64,000 nucleotides of DNA from Alphaproteobacteria bacterium (GTDB lineage: Bacteria > Pseudomonadota > Alphaproteobacteria > Micavibrionales > Micavibrionaceae), in contig JAUHVY010000002.1 in assembly GCA_030424975.1 (NCBI GenBank), positions 868,001 to 932,000 of the forward strand, written 5' to 3'. Positions 34,054 to 43,649 of the stretch are shown piece after piece. The position numbers and the translations under genes were made by a program. Under the pieces are notes generated by a model. The model was not told the DNA's origin, ran no database searches, and worked only from the letters and a program-made list of their open reading frames with translations. Every line of letters starts with the position of its first letter. Within the stretch, counting starts at the first letter, position 1.

Positions 34054-35511
34054 TCATAAGCCCAATCCATGGTGAATTTGCGTTTCATCATGGTCATTGC
34101 TTTCGCTCAATGAAATCATATCCTTCGCCGCCATAGAATCAAAAATGCGCTGAGGCTTGATGTTTTGCGACTTTGTCGCACTCAAGCCGGGTTTCGGGTT
34201 TTGGTCCAGCAACTGCAGCGCAGATTCAACCATTGTGCCCGCCACAGTGTTTTGCATAGATGTAAAACCGTCCAGTTTGTCAGAGCCATAAGCATTGATT
34301 TCCAAGCTTTTATGGTGTGGATGCCCAGATGCAGTGAAGCCTTCGACTTCAATATGGATGACGGAGCGATCACGCTTTCCTTCTTCGCGTGCATATACTT
34401 TTGACATTTGATCTTCGACAACATCCTTTGCCGTTGGTCTGTTTTTTCGTGATTGTAAAGCAACGGGCGTGTGAATTTTATTGCCTGTATCGATTTCAAA
34501 CGGTTGGAAATTTCCTTTACCTGCGCGTGTTTCCGCAATAAAAATGCGATGTTTCAGAACATCATTAAAGGTAACATCTTGAGGGTATGTGTTTTCCTCG
34601 TTTAAAATATCAAGTTGCCTAACCAACGGGTCCCATAACGCGCAATGCCCTTCGTGACGTCCTGTTAATGTTGCCGCCAGTTCCATATGGTCTGTATCAA
34701 TGCCTTGTTCTTGTGCATATTCGATAAGGTGAAAAATACCGTCATCATTGGCATAAGTTTCAATTTCCGTACCATCATGCAGTGTTAAGTGTGACATCCC
34801 ATCACGATTGTCAGCTGTGAATTTTTCGCGTGCATCAATATCTACACGCTGTGAGTCGACAATGATAGAGGCAGGGCGGTGCCCCATACCGTTTGTCACG
34901 CCTGCCCATGTGTATATATAGGCATCCTCGGGCTCCTCTGATATGCCCGCACCCGTTGAGGTGAGTTTTGTAATTTCCCCGCCTTTAAATTCTTCGATTG
35001 CTTGTTCAAACAACCAGAAGTCAAGACCGGGGTCTAATCCCTTGCCCCATTCCGAGGCCACGCCTTGTGCCTCAAGATATGCATCAAAACTTTGAAAGCT
35101 GCCGTCTGTTTGCTCTTCCGTTAAGGTGTTTAAGCCTTTAACTGCGCCATCTGTTAAAAAGTTAGAGCTGACATAGGTTGTGTGCTCTTTTGCGCTGGCA
35201 AAGGCGGCATTATATGCCAACTGCCCTGGCGGCAGGGCAGAAACCACGATATCGGGTTGATGTACATTTATGAGGGCCGATATATTATCTATATCAGATG
35301 CGTCAACACGCGTGAGCGTAACATCAGCGTCATTTAAACCTAATTTTGTAATGGCATTTTTATTTGTCTTTTCATCATAATCTGCGGCAATAACATGAAT
35401 ATCATTATCGCTCAGGAATTTTGTAGCGGCGCTGCCGATATTGCCCGAGCTACCGATCACTAATGCTTTTTTTGTTTTTGTACCTTCTGAAAATGCCGAA
35501 GTAAATGACAC
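34054..35511 (-). CDS. Saccharopine dehydrogenase-like NAD(P)-binding protein
   Basis: 485 residues. The N-terminal Rossmann fold shows A-L-V-I-G-S-S-G-N-I-G-S-A-A, and P-D-I-V-V-S-A-L-P-P follows as in saccharopine/carboxynorspermidine dehydrogenases. The C-terminal part matches the general saccharopine-dehydrogenase layout, with an acidic tail. I place the start at the GTG at 35511, which has AGAGGGG eight bases upstream; the frame is open for 21 codons further. The substrate is unknown. It is a distant relative of the dehydrogenase part at 19604-21241. Confidence 0.8.
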   Translation of the reverse strand: MSFTSAFSEGTKTKKALVIGSSGNIGSAATKFLSDNDIHVIAADYDEKTNKNAITKLGLNDADVTLTRVDASDIDNISALINVHQPDIVVSALPPGQLAYNAAFASAKEHTTYVSSNFLTDGAVKGLNTLTEEQTDGSFQSFDAYLEAQGVASEWGKGLDPGLDFWLFEQAIEEFKGGEITKLTSTGAGISEEPEDAYIYTWAGVTNGMGHRPASIIVDSQRVDIDAREKFTADNRDGMSHLTLHDGTEIETYANDDGIFHLIEYAQEQGIDTDHMELAATLTGRHEGHCALWDPLVRQLDILNEENTYPQDVTFNDVLKHRIFIAETRAGKGNFQPFEIDTGNKIHTPVALQSRKNRPTAKDVVEDQMSKVYAREEGKRDRSVIHIEVEGFTASGHPHHKSLEINAYGSDKLDGFTSMQNTVAGTMVESALQLLDQNPKPGLSATKSQNIKPQRIFDSMAAKDMISLSESNDHDETQIHHGLGL

Positions 35512-35612
35512 AGTATTTGCCCCTCTTGTTATTTTTATTTTTTTATAATGATGTAAATCTATTATAAAATTCAAAAAAAGGTAAGGAAAAACAAAATATT
35601 TATTCTGGTCGT

Positions 35613-35993
35613 TTATTTTTTATTTCGTGATGATTTCTTATCATACGCATTTTTTGCGTCTTCTATTTCTGAATGTTTTTCAAGAGCCCAGTTTCCAAGT
35701 TCTTTAACCGGCTTTAATAACGTTTCCCCTAGTGGTGTAAGAGTATAGTAAACACTAGGGGGAACGGTCGGCTCTACGCGGCGGTCTAAAAGGCCGATGC
35801 GCTCCAGTTCTCTCAGGGAGCGCGTAAGCATACGCTGGGATATGCCATCAATACCGCGCTGTAATTCGCTAAAACGTTTTGTGCCATCGGCTAAATTAAA
35901 AACAATTAAGATGCTCCATTTATCACCGATGAGGCTAAGAACCTCTCGGATCGGGCGGCATGTATTTTGGTCGTGTTTTGCTTTTTTTTCCAT
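35613..35993 (-). CDS. HxlR family transcriptional regulator
   Basis: 126 residues, a winged-helix HxlR regulator: C-R-P-I-R-E-V-L-S-L-I-G-D-K-W near the start, the recognition helix I-D-G-I-S-Q-R-M-L-T-R-S-L-R-E-L, and the wing V-Y-Y-T-L-T-P-L-G. I choose the ATG at 35993 (with GGA spaced eight bases); the 76 codons upstream in frame cross the promoter region. It is divergent from the azoreductase gene, as HxlR regulators of quinone or azo reductases often are, and probably controls it. Confidence 0.9.
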   Translation of the reverse strand: MEKKAKHDQNTCRPIREVLSLIGDKWSILIVFNLADGTKRFSELQRGIDGISQRMLTRSLRELERIGLLDRRVEPTVPPSVYYTLTPLGETLLKPVKELGNWALEKHSEIEDAKNAYDKKSSRNKK

Positions 35994-36111
35994 AGGGTAC
36001 ATCCGTGTAACTATCTGACATAATTGTGCCTTCTTGCGCAATCTCCATAAGTTACTAAAATATACTATATAACAAAAAGTAATTGCAAACCGATAATCAA
36101 GGAGCAAGCAA

Positions 36112-36705
36112 ATGACAACAATTCTACATATTAAATCCAGCAGCAATTTGGATAAAGCGGTAACACGACAAATCGGAAAAGTCGTAGAAGAACACATTGC
36201 ATCTGAGGACAGTAAAATCATTGAACGTGATTTGGTTAAGCAGGTGGTCCCGCATATCGGGCCTGAGTTTTTGGGCGCGTTGGCTTCGGGAGATCCGCAG
36301 AATGAAAAACTGGCGTTATCTAATCAGTTGGTTGATGAATTGATGCAAAGCGATATCCTGATTATCGAAGCACCAATGTATAATTTTACAATACCGTCTG
36401 TTCTGAAGTCTTGGATCGATCACATTGCGTTGGCGGGTAAGACATTCAAATATACAGAAGAGGGTGCACAAGGTCTTGTGACAGGAAAGCGTGCTGTTTT
36501 GGTTTTAGGACGCGGCGGAATCTATAGTGAAGGCCCGACAAAGGTTATGGATTTTCAGGAAACATATTTAAAGGCAGTACTTGGGTTTATCGGCATCACC
36601 GATATTGAAACTATCTGCATCGAAGGGGTGGCGTTCGGCCCCGAGCAGGCGCAAGCTGCACTTGATATGGCAGAAAGCCAGGTAAAACTATTAGGGCGCG
36701 CGTAA
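36112..36705 (+). CDS. azoR: FMN-dependent NADH:azoreductase / quinone reductase
   Basis: A 197-residue flavodoxin-like AzoR protein. The FMN-binding features include the early K-S-S-S-N motif, A-P-M-Y-N-F near residue 95, and G-R-G-G-I near 135. The enzyme reduces quinones and azo bonds with NADH and protects from electrophile stress. AAGGAG precedes the ATG. It is divergent from the HxlR regulator and followed by a terminator at its stop. Confidence 0.92.
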   Translation: MTTILHIKSSSNLDKAVTRQIGKVVEEHIASEDSKIIERDLVKQVVPHIGPEFLGALASGDPQNEKLALSNQLVDELMQSDILIIEAPMYNFTIPSVLKSWIDHIALAGKTFKYTEEGAQGLVTGKRAVLVLGRGGIYSEGPTKVMDFQETYLKAVLGFIGITDIETICIEGVAFGPEQAQAALDMAESQVKLLGRA

Positions 36706-36718
36706 TGCGCCCTTTTTT
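36694..36718 (+). terminator. Terminator of azoR
   Basis: A 6-bp GC stem GGGCGC/GCGCCC followed by six T. The left arm overlaps the end of the azoR coding region. Confidence 0.75.
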
Positions 36719-36816
36719 AAAACGTATGTATAAGGGCTATTTGCGCTGGAGATCACCTTTGTGATCGTTTATGGTTGTATTATTCATTGATACAATTTTA
36801 TACAGGGGCTTAAAAT

Positions 36817-37428
36817 ATGCGTTGTTTTTTATTCTTTTTCACATTTGCCTTATTTATTTTCACATCGCCATTACAGGCATACGCACAAGACATGGATGCG
36901 TTTTATCAGGCATGCCACACCAGAGGCAAAAGCCAGAGCTTTTGTGAATGCGGGCTAAAGGCCGCGTCAGATCAGATGCGTCAAAGTGATGCACGCAAGG
37001 TTCCGGGCATGAAGGTGAATTTCGGCACGTACACGGCGTCGCTAGTTTCGGATCCTGCGATTGATATGAAAAAGCTGGATGCTGTATGTGATCTGTATGA
37101 CGAAGCCCATGAATATGATTTGCAGGCCGGCTATGCCTCGCGCGAGTCGGAGCCTGAAAAACGCAAAAAATTTACTGATAAGAAGCTGGCCACGCTGGAA
37201 AAACAAAAAGAATTAGTGATGAGCTATAAGGCCACGCACACGACGAACGGTGCATTACTACAGGGGCGTTATTGCGAAGACCGTAATACGATGGCGCAAA
37301 TCGAAAAAGATTTAGCAGAAGGGGAAGATGTTATTTATCCTCGTTTACGCCGCTCGTTGATGGCCAACCCGATCTATCCTCTTACTGTGGTGCTGCGCGC
37401 AGGGGTCAAAGAGGGCTGTGGTGAATAA
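36817..37428 (+). CDS. Secreted protein of unknown function
   Basis: 203 residues with a signal peptide cleaved after A-Y-A (near 23). The mature part starts with a cysteine pair motif (C-H-T-R-G, then C-E-C-G near 45) and is mainly helical and charged in the middle. Six cysteines suggest disulphides. It is 20 bases upstream of the next secreted protein and likely cotranscribed. Confidence 0.7.
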   Translation: MRCFLFFFTFALFIFTSPLQAYAQDMDAFYQACHTRGKSQSFCECGLKAASDQMRQSDARKVPGMKVNFGTYTASLVSDPAIDMKKLDAVCDLYDEAHEYDLQAGYASRESEPEKRKKFTDKKLATLEKQKELVMSYKATHTTNGALLQGRYCEDRNTMAQIEKDLAEGEDVIYPRLRRSLMANPIYPLTVVLRAGVKEGCGE

Positions 37429-37448
37429 TTTTTGTATTTGAAAGAAAT

Positions 37449-38735
37449 ATGATGAAGAAAATTTATATTCTTGTTGCGTGTTTGGTGTTGTCTGCTTTTG
37501 CGTTTCGTCCCGTGGCGGCGCAAGAGCAAGCAAAAAGCTATATGGATATCACCATTCCGACCATGGAGGGGGCAACAGATATTGCCGTTAATCGCGATCT
37601 TTCAACATTCCAAAATAGCGTCACCTATAAATTGCAAACAAGTGATCTTGATACGATTTATGCGTTTTATAATTCTTATTTCACTGATGCAGGGTATGTG
37701 TCTACAAATTGGTTAAATGAAAACTGGAAGAGCAGGAATGCATTTATTACGGAGGATGGCCCCCGGATGGCAGTTGCGGCAAACTGGAGTTCAAAAGAAA
37801 TTCCGGTTTCCGTGGTGGTGACTGTAACGGCAACCAATTACAATAATGGTTTGTATCATGCCGAGGTAACAGCAGCCATGGGGCCGAATAATCTTGGAGA
37901 TTTTTTTGGTGGTTTTGGAGAGGACCTATTGTCAGAACCGGAAGCCATTTTCACTCTTTATAAGGCAATCGGTTATGATCGGGAGAGTTATATGGAAATA
38001 CGATCCCTGGATGTTATTCCCGATGATATGCGTGAAGAGCCTATCGTCGCCGCATATATTGACGAAGTGATGAAGTTAAAGGAAGCGTATGAAGCGTTTG
38101 GCGCGCAATATGTGTATAAAACAAAGCCCGAAGATGATCGCTTTAAAACGGATGAGTGGAAAAGCATGGTGGGTATTGATGAGGAAGATAAAGCCGATAC
38201 ATCTGAGGAATCAGAAGATCCTCTGCGTCGCTGGAGAAAACTTCAGGAGGAGCGTATGGCTGAAAAGGGGGATTCGGACAAAAGCGCTGAAAATAACAAT
38301 ACGACTGCAGGAGTGGGTGAGGTGGAATGTGGCGTTGGCAATCCTGATGAAACGGAAGATCCCCTTCATCGTTGGAGGAAACTACAAGAAGAACGTGTTG
38401 CCAGACAGAATGCGGAAGAGGTTGATTTTAAGAAACGCATCAAAGAACTCGAAGCTGCATTGGCAAAATATGAGTATAAAACAAAGCCTGAAGATGATCG
38501 TTTTAAAAGGCATAAGGAAAGTTTTTGTCAAGACCTAGTGAAGCTTAACGAATGTGAAGAAGCTAAGGAAAATGGTTTAGATATGGCTGGATGTGAAGCA
38601 GAGAAGCCGAGTGATCCGCTTTATCGTTGGAGGAAACTTCAGGAAGACCGTATTGAAGCAAATATGAAAAGTGAAAAGTTGCAAATGCGCGTCAAAGAAC
38701 TCGAAGCTGCATTGACGCAATGTGAGAAGAAATAG
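37449..38735 (+). CDS. Secreted protein with internal charged repeats
   Basis: 428 residues. A signal peptide (cleavage after V-A-A near 25) leads a globular half (to about residue 215) of unknown family. The second half repeats modules: Y-K-T-K-P-E-D-D-R-F-K occurs twice, D-P-L-x-R-W-R-K-L-Q-E occurs three times, and K-E-L-E-A-A-L occurs twice as short coiled-coil pieces. The repeats are also visible in the DNA (38112-38735), so they arose by duplication. An extended, peptidoglycan- or protein-binding tail is possible but unproven. Confidence 0.7.
   Translation: MMKKIYILVACLVLSAFAFRPVAAQEQAKSYMDITIPTMEGATDIAVNRDLSTFQNSVTYKLQTSDLDTIYAFYNSYFTDAGYVSTNWLNENWKSRNAFITEDGPRMAVAANWSSKEIPVSVVVTVTATNYNNGLYHAEVTAAMGPNNLGDFFGGFGEDLLSEPEAIFTLYKAIGYDRESYMEIRSLDVIPDDMREEPIVAAYIDEVMKLKEAYEAFGAQYVYKTKPEDDRFKTDEWKSMVGIDEEDKADTSEESEDPLRRWRKLQEERMAEKGDSDKSAENNNTTAGVGEVECGVGNPDETEDPLHRWRKLQEERVARQNAEEVDFKKRIKELEAALAKYEYKTKPEDDRFKRHKESFCQDLVKLNECEEAKENGLDMAGCEAEKPSDPLYRWRKLQEDRIEANMKSEKLQMRVKELEAALTQCEKK
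38112..38735. repeat. Diverged internal repeats in a secreted-protein gene
   Basis: TATAAAACAAAGCC followed by GAAGATGATCG recurs near 38115 and 38474; GAxGATCC with CGxTGGAGxAAACT recurs near 38218, 38360 and 38612; AAAGAACTCGAAGCTGCATTG recurs near 38444 and 38696. The unit order is kept. Confidence 0.65.
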
Positions 38736-38751
38736 CGATCTTTAGGGGAAA

Positions 38752-38844
38752 TGGCGGACACGGAGGGATTCGAACCCTCGATAGAGCTATTAACCCTATA
38801 CTCCCTTAGCAGGGGAGCGCCTTCAGCCACTCGGCCACGTGTCC
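38752..38844 (-). tRNA. tRNA-Ser (anticodon GCT)
   Basis: On the minus strand: acceptor GGACACG paired with CGTGTCC, D arm, anticodon stem CTCCC/GGGAG around loop CTGCTAA (anticodon GCT), a long variable arm of the serine type, T arm GAGGG-TTCGAAT-CCCTC, discriminator G and encoded CCA at 38754-38752. Length 93. Confidence 0.96.
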
Positions 38845-38932
38845 TTTTGCGTCAGTCGCATTAAAGTATAGTGACTATAGTTATATATTCCGCCGTGTAA
38901 ACCCAAAATTGCCACCTATTTGATGTTTTTTA

Positions 38933-41900
38933 TTAAAGCGTAACAAGACGGCATCCTCCATCAACATCTTGTGCGATAAGGGCATCGCACATTGCTTTGC
39001 CGCTTGGCTTATCTTTAACTTTCCCGACGATACGGTAGTAGGTTTTGCCCTTTACGATGATCTCATAGATATAAAGTGTGACGCCCTGCAAGGTGTTTTG
39101 GTGTACGCTCATCAGGCGTTTGCGCTCTTCTTCTGCGGCTTTGCGTGTGCTGAGAGAGCTAAGATGGAAGAACAGGCCGCGTAAATCTTCGCCCGATGCA
39201 ATGTCTTGACCGTTCGTGATTGTTGCGCCGGGTGCTTCGTCTAAAATATGGGGCGCTATTATTTTCTCTTTTGTTTTCGGCGCTTCATTTTCGCGCTTTA
39301 ATAATGCTTCCGGTGCAGGCATTAGGATCGGCACATCGGTTACAATCGGCACTTCTTTTGTAACTGATACGGAAACGGGGGCGATTTCCGCTTCATCCCA
39401 TATCGGCAGGGCGCGGATTTCATATTCTCCAAGGGCGATGGCGGGGAAAACGAAATATCCGTCATATTCACTGTTTGTATAGGTCACTTCTTCGCCCGTT
39501 TTAACATTGACCAAGCTTAGCTCTACACCCGCCAATGGTTTATTCGGATCATCTGCGGTGGCGGTTGTCACAAATCCGTCAATTTCACCTAATTGCCTGA
39601 AGCCCAGATACATCACCGTTGTAACGCCCGTGCGCGGGATGACGTCAACGAAATCATCATAGGGTTTGATGTAAATGCTCGGCAGGCTCGTATCATCTAA
39701 TTGGAAGCGGGTAAGCCCTTCGCTTAAGCCGTTAACGAAAACCGTGCCGTTTTCATCAGTTTGTTTTTTCACAAGGCCGCGATTGGATCGGAAGGTAATG
39801 TTGGGCAGTAACTTTTCGCCCACGTCATATTCGCCGTTTTCATTTTCATCAAGATAGGCACGTAAGCCTACCGCCCCAAGGCCACCTTCGCGCGCGCTGA
39901 CCATTTGGTATTTTCCGTCATGATCGGCTTGGAACCCTGCACGGAATGTCAGGCCACCAAAATAGGCGTTGTCGTTATTACCACCCAGATTAAAATCGAT
40001 GGAATATTTTTCGAATTCCTTGCTGTATCGCAATTCCGCACTGGTCAGGTCGCTGTTGAATGAATGATTGGCATTCAGGCGAAGTGTCGAGGAGCGGCTG
40101 ATGCGTTGATAGGCAGATACCGCAACAGTTTCGATTCGTCTGTCGGCGGTTTTATCAAGGTTATAATCCATATTCGCGCGAAAACGCCATTTGCCGTATG
40201 ATTTTAATACGGCAAGATTGCCTTCAAATTCCTGTTGTCCTTTATTGTCGGAAAGCGTGCGCTCCAATGAATTACTGATGCTCATGCCTAAAATATTTGT
40301 CGATATCGTTCCGCCTAAAACCGTTTCATTTTCTTTGGTTTGATATGTTCTTTTGGCGGCACGGATGCTTGCGTTAAATTTTCCGAAATTGCGGTTTGCA
40401 TCAAGGCTGGTGGTTGTTATTTGGTCTTTGTCGTCTTCATCGAACCCGGCATATTTTGTATGCGATGCGGTAATGTTCGCGCGTGCAACCTGCGTCGTGA
40501 CTTCGAAATTATATCCGATGCGGTTTTCGGTTGCGATCATGTATTGCGCTTGCGTTTTTATGCCTTTGAAAGCGGTAACCGCCGTAAAGTTAACTGCAGA
40601 AAGGGTTTCCCCGTCTTGATAGGCGCGGTTGGAACCGGTGAAAACGCTACTACCGAGGGTGAGGTAATTTTTCACGCCATAGGCCACACGACCACTGGCG
40701 CCAAGGGTTGAATCTGTGCGGCTGTTTTCCGCAATCGGCAAAAAATCCGCTTCGGGCTGACCTGCTGCGAAATCATATTGCAGTTGTCCTTCTTGTAACA
40801 TTTCCTGACCGCGAACAATGCGTTGTGTCTGGGTAATTTTTTGACCTTCCGGCCCGTATAGGGTGATTTGGAACAGGTTAAACCCACGCACTAAGTCGAT
40901 GTCTTCGAATGTATAGCGGCCTGTGGCGGGGATTTCCTGAAATGCGACAAAGTAGCCATTTCTATATAATTCTGCATCCCATCCAATCGGCGCGTCGCCG
41001 TCAATTGTATATGTTTCACCGCCAAAGGACCGTGAAATATTGATATTGGATTCCGATGAGATCGCAATACCGCGCCCGCGCTTACGCCCCTGTAATAAGG
41101 GGACATCAGGATATGTGACATCACCGAACGAGAGTGCGCCCACACGTAGCGGCCCCAAAAGTGAATTCGCCGGATCACGTTTTTCGAATGTTAATGTTGC
41201 ATTATTGATATCATAATTATGGTCTGTGTCTGCTGATCCAGCGATTGTAAATCTGGTGCCGAATTTCAATGCATCACCATAGGATTGAAATGTAAAACTG
41301 TTACTTGCCTGTGTATTGCTTCTGTCACGACGTGCTTGCAAATTATTTTGAATAACGACACTTGGTTTGCTCCACCATTGATAAGGCAATAAAATGTCTT
41401 CGCTAAATTCATAATCCTGTAATTGTGGGCTTGTGTTCAACCCTTCGGCGCGCTCTTTACGCAGGCGCTCCTCCTCATAGGGAAGCGTGCTTTTGCTTGA
41501 TACGTACAGGCGGAGCATGCTTAAGTCCGGCCTGACTTCAATGTTGAACCATTCCTCCAAAAGCCGTGCCTGTACAAATATATCTTCGAAATGAACCTCT
41601 ACACCTTCGGGGAGCGGCTGCGTTTTACCTTTAATGGTTACGGTCTTGTTTCGGACATCAAGGCGGAAGCTGTTTTCTTCTTTGATAAACCACCCTTGTG
41701 CAAGGCCGTCAATCGTATCAACCTTGATGCCGAAGGTCATGGCGCGTGATAGTGATGAGAGAGGGATAAGGGTTTCATCAACCGATGCATTGCGCGGTAA
41801 ATAGGCAATTATGCCGAAATTCCTGACTTCTTCATTTACATGAACTTCCAGGATCAGCAACTCATCTTCGGGGCGTTCAACTTGTTCTACGGCCGTCAAT

Positions 41901-42010
41901 AAGGGTTCGGCGAATGCTGGTGCGTAAAACATCAGGCCGAGAACGCAGCATAACAATAATCGCATCACCGCTATTATATGCGGTATATGCCAAGCATGAC
42001 TTTTGTTCAT
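38933..42010 (-). CDS. Usher-like outer membrane protein with SPOR domain
   Basis: About 1025 residues. The signal peptide ends at A-F-A (hydrophobic core M-R-L-L-L-C-C-V-L-G); ATGs at 42010 and 41965 or a TTG at 42022 are possible starts. A long beta-strand-rich region follows, with an usher-like segment (Y-R-N-G-Y-F-V-A-F-Q-E, then V-R-G-F-N-L-F near residue 380). Next come a carboxypeptidase-regulatory-like beta domain (E-Y-D-G-Y-F-V-F, about 865-910) and a C-terminal SPOR-type domain (about the last 85 residues). Ushers form the outer-membrane pore for pilus assembly; SPOR domains bind denuded peptidoglycan. It is the last gene of the DUF4402-chaperone operon. Confidence 0.82.
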   Translation of the reverse strand: MNKSHAWHIPHIIAVMRLLLCCVLGLMFYAPAFAEPLLTAVEQVERPEDELLILEVHVNEEVRNFGIIAYLPRNASVDETLIPLSSLSRAMTFGIKVDTIDGLAQGWFIKEENSFRLDVRNKTVTIKGKTQPLPEGVEVHFEDIFVQARLLEEWFNIEVRPDLSMLRLYVSSKSTLPYEEERLRKERAEGLNTSPQLQDYEFSEDILLPYQWWSKPSVVIQNNLQARRDRSNTQASNSFTFQSYGDALKFGTRFTIAGSADTDHNYDINNATLTFEKRDPANSLLGPLRVGALSFGDVTYPDVPLLQGRKRGRGIAISSESNINISRSFGGETYTIDGDAPIGWDAELYRNGYFVAFQEIPATGRYTFEDIDLVRGFNLFQITLYGPEGQKITQTQRIVRGQEMLQEGQLQYDFAAGQPEADFLPIAENSRTDSTLGASGRVAYGVKNYLTLGSSVFTGSNRAYQDGETLSAVNFTAVTAFKGIKTQAQYMIATENRIGYNFEVTTQVARANITASHTKYAGFDEDDKDQITTTSLDANRNFGKFNASIRAAKRTYQTKENETVLGGTISTNILGMSISNSLERTLSDNKGQQEFEGNLAVLKSYGKWRFRANMDYNLDKTADRRIETVAVSAYQRISRSSTLRLNANHSFNSDLTSAELRYSKEFEKYSIDFNLGGNNDNAYFGGLTFRAGFQADHDGKYQMVSAREGGLGAVGLRAYLDENENGEYDVGEKLLPNITFRSNRGLVKKQTDENGTVFVNGLSEGLTRFQLDDTSLPSIYIKPYDDFVDVIPRTGVTTVMYLGFRQLGEIDGFVTTATADDPNKPLAGVELSLVNVKTGEEVTYTNSEYDGYFVFPAIALGEYEIRALPIWDEAEIAPVSVSVTKEVPIVTDVPILMPAPEALLKRENEAPKTKEKIIAPHILDEAPGATITNGQDIASGEDLRGLFFHLSSLSTRKAAEEERKRLMSVHQNTLQGVTLYIYEIIVKGKTYYRIVGKVKDKPSGKAMCDALIAQDVDGGCRLVTL

Positions 42011-42126
42011 GTGTACTTTCAAACAAGCAGAACATTGTTTAGATACGCAGATTTACGCAGAAAAGGTTTACTTCAGGCGAAGTAACACTCAAAAGCTCTC
42101 CGATAAATACGGAAGGCTTGGCTGTG

Positions 42127-42969
42127 TTACATTTTTACGGTGATCGTATCGACCGGCTCTGTTTCCGATATGTTTTTGTTATAGAGCTTCACACGAATCT
42201 GGCCGCCTTTTGCCAGATCGGAATCATCAAGAAGTTCAAGCATGTGAACATTTTTACGATAATCAATTTCACGGTAAATATAGACATTACGTTTTACGCC
42301 CGCACTTTTTACAGTGCCGTCCGGGGCAATGTAATCTGTTTCGATAATGGCGTTGCCTTGGCCATTGCCTTTACGCTCCAGTATCATTTCAATTTGTGGC
42401 TTTCCGGTTTTTTCATTGCGCGCGAATTGTACGTTACGCATTTCAAGCCCTGTTTGAACATTTCCCTTTGTGACAATGACAGGAATAGCCGTTACATACG
42501 CAATTTCTGCATTCGCACGGGCTTTCGCCTCGGCGGACAAGTTGGGGTTCAATTCTGCACGTTTGGAAGTGTTCTCTAAAAATTCAATATGGGCGTGATA
42601 TTCGCCATCTTCCGTGCCTTCTGGGAAACGTGCCATAAGGCGAATGATTTGGCGTTCGCCGGGGTTGATATCAAAGTGACGCGGAACAACACGCAACATA
42701 CGTTTTGCTGAATAATCAAATGTATCAACACGGGTTGTAATACCGTCAACGGTCATCACAATGTTCTCGAGCGAAACACTGTAGGATCTTTTTATTTTTG
42801 ACATGTTCGTAACACGGATTTCCTGCACGGGCTTTGAATCAACAATTTCCACACGTGTCGGTGCAAAAAACAGGACTGTATCTGCTTTGGCTGTTTGAAT
42901 GTACATAAGGACTGGCATGCATATCGCAGCAAAAAGGCAAAGGAACTTTTTCATGTTCTTCCATTTCAT
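42127..42969 (-). CDS. Periplasmic pilus chaperone (PapD-like)
   Basis: 280 residues. The signal peptide is cleaved after A-K-A (near 29). The immunoglobulin-like N-terminal domain shows P-T-R-V-E-I-V-D, V-T-N-M-S, and the typical I-N-P-G-E-R-Q-I-I-R-L motif before the subunit-binding strand. Such chaperones fold pilus subunits by donor-strand complementation and deliver them to the usher. A second ATG at 42954 is also possible. It lies between the second DUF4402 subunit and the usher. Confidence 0.87.
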   Translation of the reverse strand: MKWKNMKKFLCLFAAICMPVLMYIQTAKADTVLFFAPTRVEIVDSKPVQEIRVTNMSKIKRSYSVSLENIVMTVDGITTRVDTFDYSAKRMLRVVPRHFDINPGERQIIRLMARFPEGTEDGEYHAHIEFLENTSKRAELNPNLSAEAKARANAEIAYVTAIPVIVTKGNVQTGLEMRNVQFARNEKTGKPQIEMILERKGNGQGNAIIETDYIAPDGTVKSAGVKRNVYIYREIDYRKNVHMLELLDDSDLAKGGQIRVKLYNKNISETEPVDTITVKM

Positions 42970-43001
42970 TTGTTTATTCTATGAGAGGATTTGAGAATAA
43001 C

Positions 43002-43586
43002 TTATTGAACAACAATAGACAACACGATTGGAGAACCTGTCCCCGTTGTTGAGTATATTTTATCACTCGGGAGGAATATTTGCGTGGGGATAACGACTTC
43101 CCCGCCTATATAGACGTCCGGATCGGGAAGGGCGTCCATATCAATGCTTACGGCCACATTATCACCGGGGTTTAAGCCGTCACAGGCGCTGGCTGTGCCG
43201 AATGCCCGCCCGATATTGACGGAGAGTTCAATGCTTTCCATTGCGATATTTGTTGCACCTTGGCCGTGCATGGCGGCAGTCGTGGTGCATTTGATATCTA
43301 TGATACCTGTATCGGGTGAGGTAATACGAATATGGCCTGCGGCCTCACCGCCATTTGCAATAATGCCGCTGCCGACAACATTGAGATCACCGTTTGTGCC
43401 TAATTGTATACGTGCACTATAGGTGTTACCGAAATCGAGTGAGCCGAAAGATACGGTTGAAATGGTATTTACAACAACTTGTGCATTTGCAGGAGCGTAG
43501 GGGGCAACGAAGAGCGCGCTTACAGCACATAGAACGTGCCGTGAAACTTTAAAAAAACAGCGTAATTGTTTATCTCTTTTTTGCAT
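43002..43586 (-). CDS. DUF4402 pilin-like protein 2
   Basis: 194 residues with a signal peptide cleaved after A-N-A (near 36). The mature part is beta-rich and fits DUF4402, with the opening V-S-F-G-S-L-D-F-G-N and a final strand S-I-V-V-Q like a donor-strand subunit. Two cysteines may form the usual disulphide. It may be a minor or tip subunit because it lies after the terminator-like hairpin at 43597-43625. Confidence 0.82.
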   Translation of the reverse strand: MQKRDKQLRCFFKVSRHVLCAVSALFVAPYAPANAQVVVNTISTVSFGSLDFGNTYSARIQLGTNGDLNVVGSGIIANGGEAAGHIRITSPDTGIIDIKCTTTAAMHGQGATNIAMESIELSVNIGRAFGTASACDGLNPGDNVAVSIDMDALPDPDVYIGGEVVIPTQIFLPSDKIYSTTGTGSPIVLSIVVQ

Positions 43587-43596
43587 TTTTTGCCCA

Positions 43597-43625
43597 TAAA
43601 AAAAGCTGCGTCAGATAACGCAGCT
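43597..43625 (-). terminator. Terminator between the two subunit genes
   Basis: On the minus strand an 8-bp stem AGCTGCGT/ACGCAGCT with a 6-base loop is followed by seven T. It sits just after the first subunit gene, so read-through would give less transcript of the second subunit, chaperone and usher genes. Confidence 0.8.
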
Positions 43626-43649
43626 CCTCATTCTAAGCATTATGATTGT

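Noticed and set aside
35994-36221. N-terminal extension of the HxlR regulator
   Set aside because: It crosses the divergent promoter region and azoR start, and HxlR proteins begin at about the chosen ATG.
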